From positions 123,033 to 140,779 of the forward strand of contig CAJUKE010000004.1 in NCBI GenBank assembly GCA_910587075.1: 17,747 nucleotides of DNA, given 5' to 3'. The notes under the pieces were generated by a model that searched no databases, was not told the DNA's origin, and worked only from the letters and a program-made list of their open reading frames with translations. Positions 15,338-17,747 of this stretch are shown here, in pieces. Positions within the stretch are counted from its first letter, which is position 1, and each line of letters starts with the position of its first letter. The DNA is from an uncultured Muribaculaceae bacterium (GTDB lineage: Bacteria; Bacteroidota; Bacteroidia; Bacteroidales; Muribaculaceae). Position numbers and translations under genes: made by a program.

Positions 15338-16212
15338 AAGGTATTGTGCTCGCCGGGGGCGCCGGGACGCGCCTCCATCCGATGACTCTCGGGGTTTCGA
15401 AACAGTTGCTGCCGGTCTACGACAAGCCGATGATTTACTATCCGGTGTCGGTGCTGATGCTCGCCGGCATCCGCGATATACTGATAATATCCACGCCCGA
15501 CGACCTCCCGGCGTTCCGCCGCCTGTTCGGCTCGGGCGAGCGCCTGGGCGTGAGGTTCTCGTATGCCGAGCAGCCCCGCCCCGAGGGGCTCGCGCAGGCT
15601 TTCCTGATCGGGCGGGATTTTCTCGCCGGAGAGGACGCCTGCCTGGTGCTCGGCGACAATATTTTCTACGGCCAGGGTTTCTCGGCGATGCTCGCCGACG
15701 CCCGTCGCCGCGTCAAGGAGGAGGGTAGGGCGGTTGTGTTCGCCTACCCGGTGGCCGACCCGGAGCGCTACGGCGTTGTCAGCCTCGACGCGTCCGGCAC
15801 CCCGGTGGCTATTGTCGAGAAGCCGCGGGAGCCGGAGTCGAACCTCGCCGTCACGGGGCTCTACTTCTATCCGGCGGACGTGGTCGATGTGGCCGCGGGC
15901 GTGAAGCCTTCGGCTCGCGGCGAGCTGGAAATCACCGCTGTGAACGATTTTTACCTGAAAGCGGGACGTTTGGCGGTTGAACGCTTCGGGCGCGGTTTCG
16001 CCTGGCTCGACACCGGCACGGTCGATTCGCTCATGGAGGCCTCGGGCTTCATCCAGGCTATCGAGAAGCGTCAGGCGCTACAGGTTGCCGCGCTCGAAGA
16101 GGTGGCCTACCGCAGGGGGTTCATCTCCCGGGACCAGCTTCGGGCTATGGCGCTCGAAATGGCCAACACGGCCTACGGGCAGTATCTTCTGAATCTCGCG
16201 TATAACTCCTAA
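15334..16212 (+). CDS. rmlA: Glucose-1-phosphate thymidylyltransferase
   Basis: Makes dTDP-glucose from dTTP and glucose-1-phosphate, the substrate for RmlB. The start is the ATG at 15334 (292 aa, the normal length), giving MKGIVLAGGAGTRLHP; an upstream in-frame ATG at 15298 lies inside rmlB and adds only 12 unlikely residues. Motifs are GGAGTRL (8-14), SKQLLPVYDKP (22-32), LGDNIFYG (106-113), VEKP (161-164), GELEIT (196-201) and WLDTGT (224-229). It overlaps rmlB by 4 nt and is followed after 13 nt by the aminotransferase. The rmlBA order is common in Bacteroidota surface-glycan clusters. Confidence 0.96.
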   Translation: MKGIVLAGGAGTRLHPMTLGVSKQLLPVYDKPMIYYPVSVLMLAGIRDILIISTPDDLPAFRRLFGSGERLGVRFSYAEQPRPEGLAQAFLIGRDFLAGEDACLVLGDNIFYGQGFSAMLADARRRVKEEGRAVVFAYPVADPERYGVVSLDASGTPVAIVEKPREPESNLAVTGLYFYPADVVDVAAGVKPSARGELEITAVNDFYLKAGRLAVERFGRGFAWLDTGTVDSLMEASGFIQAIEKRQALQVAALEEVAYRRGFISRDQLRAMALEMANTAYGQYLLNLAYNS

Positions 16213-16225
16213 ATGCTTATTATAT

Positions 16226-17347
16226 ATGGCCCAGCCACGTTTCCCGTTTCTTGACCTTGCCGACGTCAACGCTCCCTATATCGAGGGGTTGCGCGAGGCT
16301 GCCGCCCGGGTTGTCTCCTCGGGACGCTATGTAGGCGGTCCTGAGTGCGAGGCGTTCGAGGAGGAGCTCGCCGCGATGACGGGCACGCGCTTCGCGATTG
16401 GGGTGAGCAACGGCCTTGACGCTTTGAGGCTGATACTCAAGGCGTACATCGAACTGGGCGAGATGCGTCCCGGCGACGAGGTGCTGGTGCCCGCCAATAC
16501 TTATGTGGCTTCGGTGCTCGCTATTTCCGACGCCGGATTGAAGCCGGTACTCGTTGATGCCGACCGGGGGACGCTCAATATGGATATGTCGCTGCTACGC
16601 GGGGCGGTCACTCCGCGCACGCGGGCCATTATGACGGTGCATCTCTACGGGCGCGTCGCCTGGGGTGAGGAACTCGAAGCGGTGGCCCGCGAGTTCGGCC
16701 TGAAAGTTATCGAGGATAACGCCCAGGCTATCGGCGCTCGCTGGCGCGGGCGTATGGCCGGATCGCTCGGCGACGCCGCGGCGTTCAGCTTTTACCCCAC
16801 GAAAAATATCGGCGCGCTTGGCGATGCCGGCGCGGTGACTACCTCTGACCCCCGTTTGGCGGCGGCGGTGCGCGCTATCGCCAACTACGGCAGCGACCGC
16901 CGATACCATAATATATATAAGGGGTTCAATTGCCGCCTCGATCCGATGCAGGCGGCGCTCCTTCGGGTGAAGCTCCCGTATGCCGATATGGAGAATGATC
17001 GGCGCCGCGACCTGGCCCGCGTGTACCTCGGTGCGGTACCCTCTACCCCGGCACTGGCGCTCCCGGCGCTCCCCGCCGATCCCGCCGAGCACGTGTTCCA
17101 CCAGTTCGTTGTGCTCGCTGCCGACCGTCCGGCCTTCGAGGCTTACCTCCGCGCCAACGGCGTGGGCTACGACATTCACTACGCGACCCCTCCCCACCGC
17201 CAACCTTGCTATGCGGGCGAATTGACATCAGCGGCATACCCGGTCACCGATTTTATCGCCGACCATTGCGTTTCCTTACCCATCACGCGCTCGACTTCAT
17301 TCGATGACGCGGCAGCCATTGCCTCCATTTTGGCATCCTATCGCTGA
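16226..17347 (+). CDS. DegT/DnrJ/EryC1/StrS sugar aminotransferase (FdtB/QdtB-like)
   Basis: A PLP-dependent aminotransferase of 373 aa that adds an amino group to a keto-deoxysugar nucleotide. PLP Lys193 is in FYPTKNIGALGDAGA, the Asp contacting the pyridine nitrogen is Asp164 in VIEDNAQA, and the N-terminal substrate region is FPFLDLADVNAPYIEGL. Directly following rmlBA, it most likely acts on a dTDP-3-keto- or dTDP-4-keto-6-deoxyhexose. The motif set resembles FdtB/QdtB (3-amino sugars) more than a 4-aminotransferase, but that is an inference. The partner 3,4-ketoisomerase (FdtA/QdtA) and any N-acetyltransferase are not in the window. Its stop lies 13 bp before a remarkable T-tract array. 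Confidence 0.9.
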   Translation: MAQPRFPFLDLADVNAPYIEGLREAAARVVSSGRYVGGPECEAFEEELAAMTGTRFAIGVSNGLDALRLILKAYIELGEMRPGDEVLVPANTYVASVLAISDAGLKPVLVDADRGTLNMDMSLLRGAVTPRTRAIMTVHLYGRVAWGEELEAVAREFGLKVIEDNAQAIGARWRGRMAGSLGDAAAFSFYPTKNIGALGDAGAVTTSDPRLAAAVRAIANYGSDRRYHNIYKGFNCRLDPMQAALLRVKLPYADMENDRRRDLARVYLGAVPSTPALALPALPADPAEHVFHQFVVLAADRPAFEAYLRANGVGYDIHYATPPHRQPCYAGELTSAAYPVTDFIADHCVSLPITRSTSFDDAAAIASILASYR

Positions 17348-17391
17348 TGCGGCGTTGGATTTTTTCCCGCGACAAAATTTTTTTCTGTGGG

Positions 17392-17428
17392 AGCGACTCT
17401 TTTTTTTCGGGTCGCTTTTCTTTTTTTT
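17392..17428 (+). terminator. Probable terminator of the rmlBA-aminotransferase operon
   Basis: AGCGAC (17392-17397) pairs with GTCGCT (17411-17416) over a 13-nt T-rich loop and is followed by TTTTC and eight T. This is the form of an intrinsic terminator, about 45 nt after the aminotransferase stop. It lies inside the T-tract array. Confidence 0.6.
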
Positions 17429-17450
17429 CGGCGCTCTCAGAATTTTTTTC

Positions 17451-17493
17451 GCCGCTCCCGATTATTTTTTAGGGGGCGGCTCGAATTTTTTTT
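17451..17493 (+). terminator. Second terminator-like hairpin in the T-tract array
   Basis: GCCGCTCCC (17451-17459) pairs with GGGGGCGGC (17472-17480), nine pairs including one G-T, over a 12-nt loop holding one T-tract. The next T-tract (17486-17493) follows after five bases. It would act as a back-up to the terminator at 17392. Confidence 0.5.
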
Positions 17494-17537
17494 CGGCGGC
17501 GTCTGTCTTTTTTTCGGGCGGCGGTTCCCTTTATTCC

Positions 17538-17599
17538 CGGGGCGGAGGCCCCGCGTGAGCGCCGCGCCAGCTCCCGCCGCCGCTCCCGCCGCCGCGGGG
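17538..17599. repeat. GC-rich inverted and tandem repeat block
   Basis: CGGGGC (17538-17543) pairs with GCCCCG (17548-17553) over a GGAG loop. CCCCGCG (17549-17555) can alternatively pair with CGCGGGG (17593-17599). Between them a 12-bp unit, GCTCCCGCCGCC, is repeated in tandem (17570-17581, 17582-17593). The two pairings compete for the same bases. The function is unknown. Confidence 0.6.
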
Positions 17600-17608
17600 C
17601 AGGAAAAA

Positions 17609-17622
17609 GCCCGGAAAGGGGC
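17609..17622 (-). terminator. Weak minus-strand terminator-like hairpin
   Basis: GCCC (17609-17612) pairs with GGGC (17619-17622). On the minus strand it is followed by five T (17608-17604). The stem is only 4 bp, so this is tentative; it would serve a gene entering from the right. Confidence 0.25.
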
Positions 17623-17670
17623 AAAAACACCCCGAAAGGGCGCTTTGTTCGTTAACGGGTGTTAAAAACT

Positions 17671-17693
17671 GGCGGAAAAACGAATTTTTCGCC
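17671..17693. repeat. Inverted repeat just upstream of the right-end promoter
   Basis: GGCG, a bulged G and AAAAA (17671-17680) pair with TTTTTCGCC (17685-17693). It ends 8 bp before the -33 box at 17701, a position suited to an operator or an upstream AT-rich element. The role is inferred from position only. Confidence 0.4.
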
Positions 17694-17700
17694 GAAATAT

Positions 17701-17731
17701 TTTGGAGGTTCGGGGGAATGTCGTAACTTCG
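17701..17731 (+). promoter_or_regulatory. Rightward Bacteroidetes-type promoter at window end
   Basis: TTTG (17701-17704), 19 nt, then TAACTTCG (17724-17731). It matches TTTG-N19-21-TAnnTTTG with one mismatch in the -7 box. The start point would be near 17738, so the gene or RNA it drives lies beyond the window. Confidence 0.6.
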
Positions 17732-17747
17732 CGGACGCTTTCGGGAA

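Larger units (their letters stand above)
17360..17532 (+). repeat. Phased T-tract array with 21-22 bp period
   Basis: Nine T-runs start at 17360, 17378, 17400, 17421, 17443, 17465, 17486, 17508 and 17530. All are six to eight T long except the last (TTT). After a first step of 18 they are spaced 22, 21, 22, 22, 21, 22 and 22 bp. The GC-rich spacers are similar but degenerate (roughly CGG, GCGGC or CGCTC). The spacing is two helical turns. It can be read as a decayed tandem repeat, a curved-DNA element or a terminator cluster. No gene is apparent in 17348-17747. Confidence 0.85.

Noticed and set aside
17387..17665. Open frames across the T-tract region with Phe-rich translations
   Set aside because: The translations are runs of Phe, Gly and Arg dictated by T-runs and GC spacers, and the 21-22 bp period is not a multiple of three.
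1..17747. CRISPR array, integrase or transposon, toxin-antitoxin or phage-defence genes
   Set aside because: Looked for on both strands; no spaced repeats of CRISPR type and no matching protein motifs were found.

Overview
The window looks like a chromosomal segment of a GC-rich member of the Bacteroidota, most likely order Bacteroidales. The family is uncertain; a Muribaculaceae-like gut lineage is a guess. The evidence is a lipoprotein-type Omp85 protein (TamL), a DUF4290 protein beside rimM, a class I fumarase, an archaeal/eukaryotic-type prolyl-tRNA synthetase, and several promoters of the Bacteroidetes type (TTTG, about 19 nt, TAnnTTTG) with no clear Shine-Dalgarno use. No transposase, integrase, CRISPR array, rRNA or confident tRNA was found.

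Layout. Positions 1-163 hold a duplicated 55-bp hairpin/terminator unit with a 108-bp period; the window begins exactly at the first base of a unit. A near-perfect promoter at 214-244 points left into these repeats. Positions 375-2636 (+) encode a secreted GH95-like glycoside hydrolase. From about 14.1 kb down to 2.65 kb all genes are on the minus strand. In transcription order these are fumarase, gpmI, a DUF4290 protein, rimM, a small acidic protein, an OmpA-family protein, a membrane acyltransferase, proS, a GtrB-like glycosyltransferase and tamL. Several of these genes overlap or nearly touch (gpmI/DUF4290, DUF4290/rimM, acidic protein/OmpA, glycosyltransferase/tamL), which suggests small co-transcribed groups. 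tamL converges on the GH95-like gene with only 10 bp between stop codons.

From 14.16 kb a plus-strand operon runs rmlB-rmlA-aminotransferase. RmlA and RmlB make dTDP-4-keto-6-deoxyglucose. The DegT-family aminotransferase suggests a dTDP-amino-deoxysugar for a surface glycan rather than rhamnose; no rmlC or rmlD is visible. The glycosyltransferase, acyltransferase, OmpA-like protein and TamL fit an envelope theme, mixed with housekeeping genes for glycolysis, the TCA cycle and translation.

The last 400 bp carry no convincing gene but are highly structured. There is an array of nine T-tracts spaced almost exactly 21-22 bp apart (17360-17532), two of whose intervals form terminator-like hairpins. 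A GC-rich inverted-repeat block follows, then a rightward promoter at 17701-17731 whose gene lies outside the window. The T-tract array and the left-end repeat unit are the most unusual parts of the window. No new multi-gene system can be claimed from the coding content.
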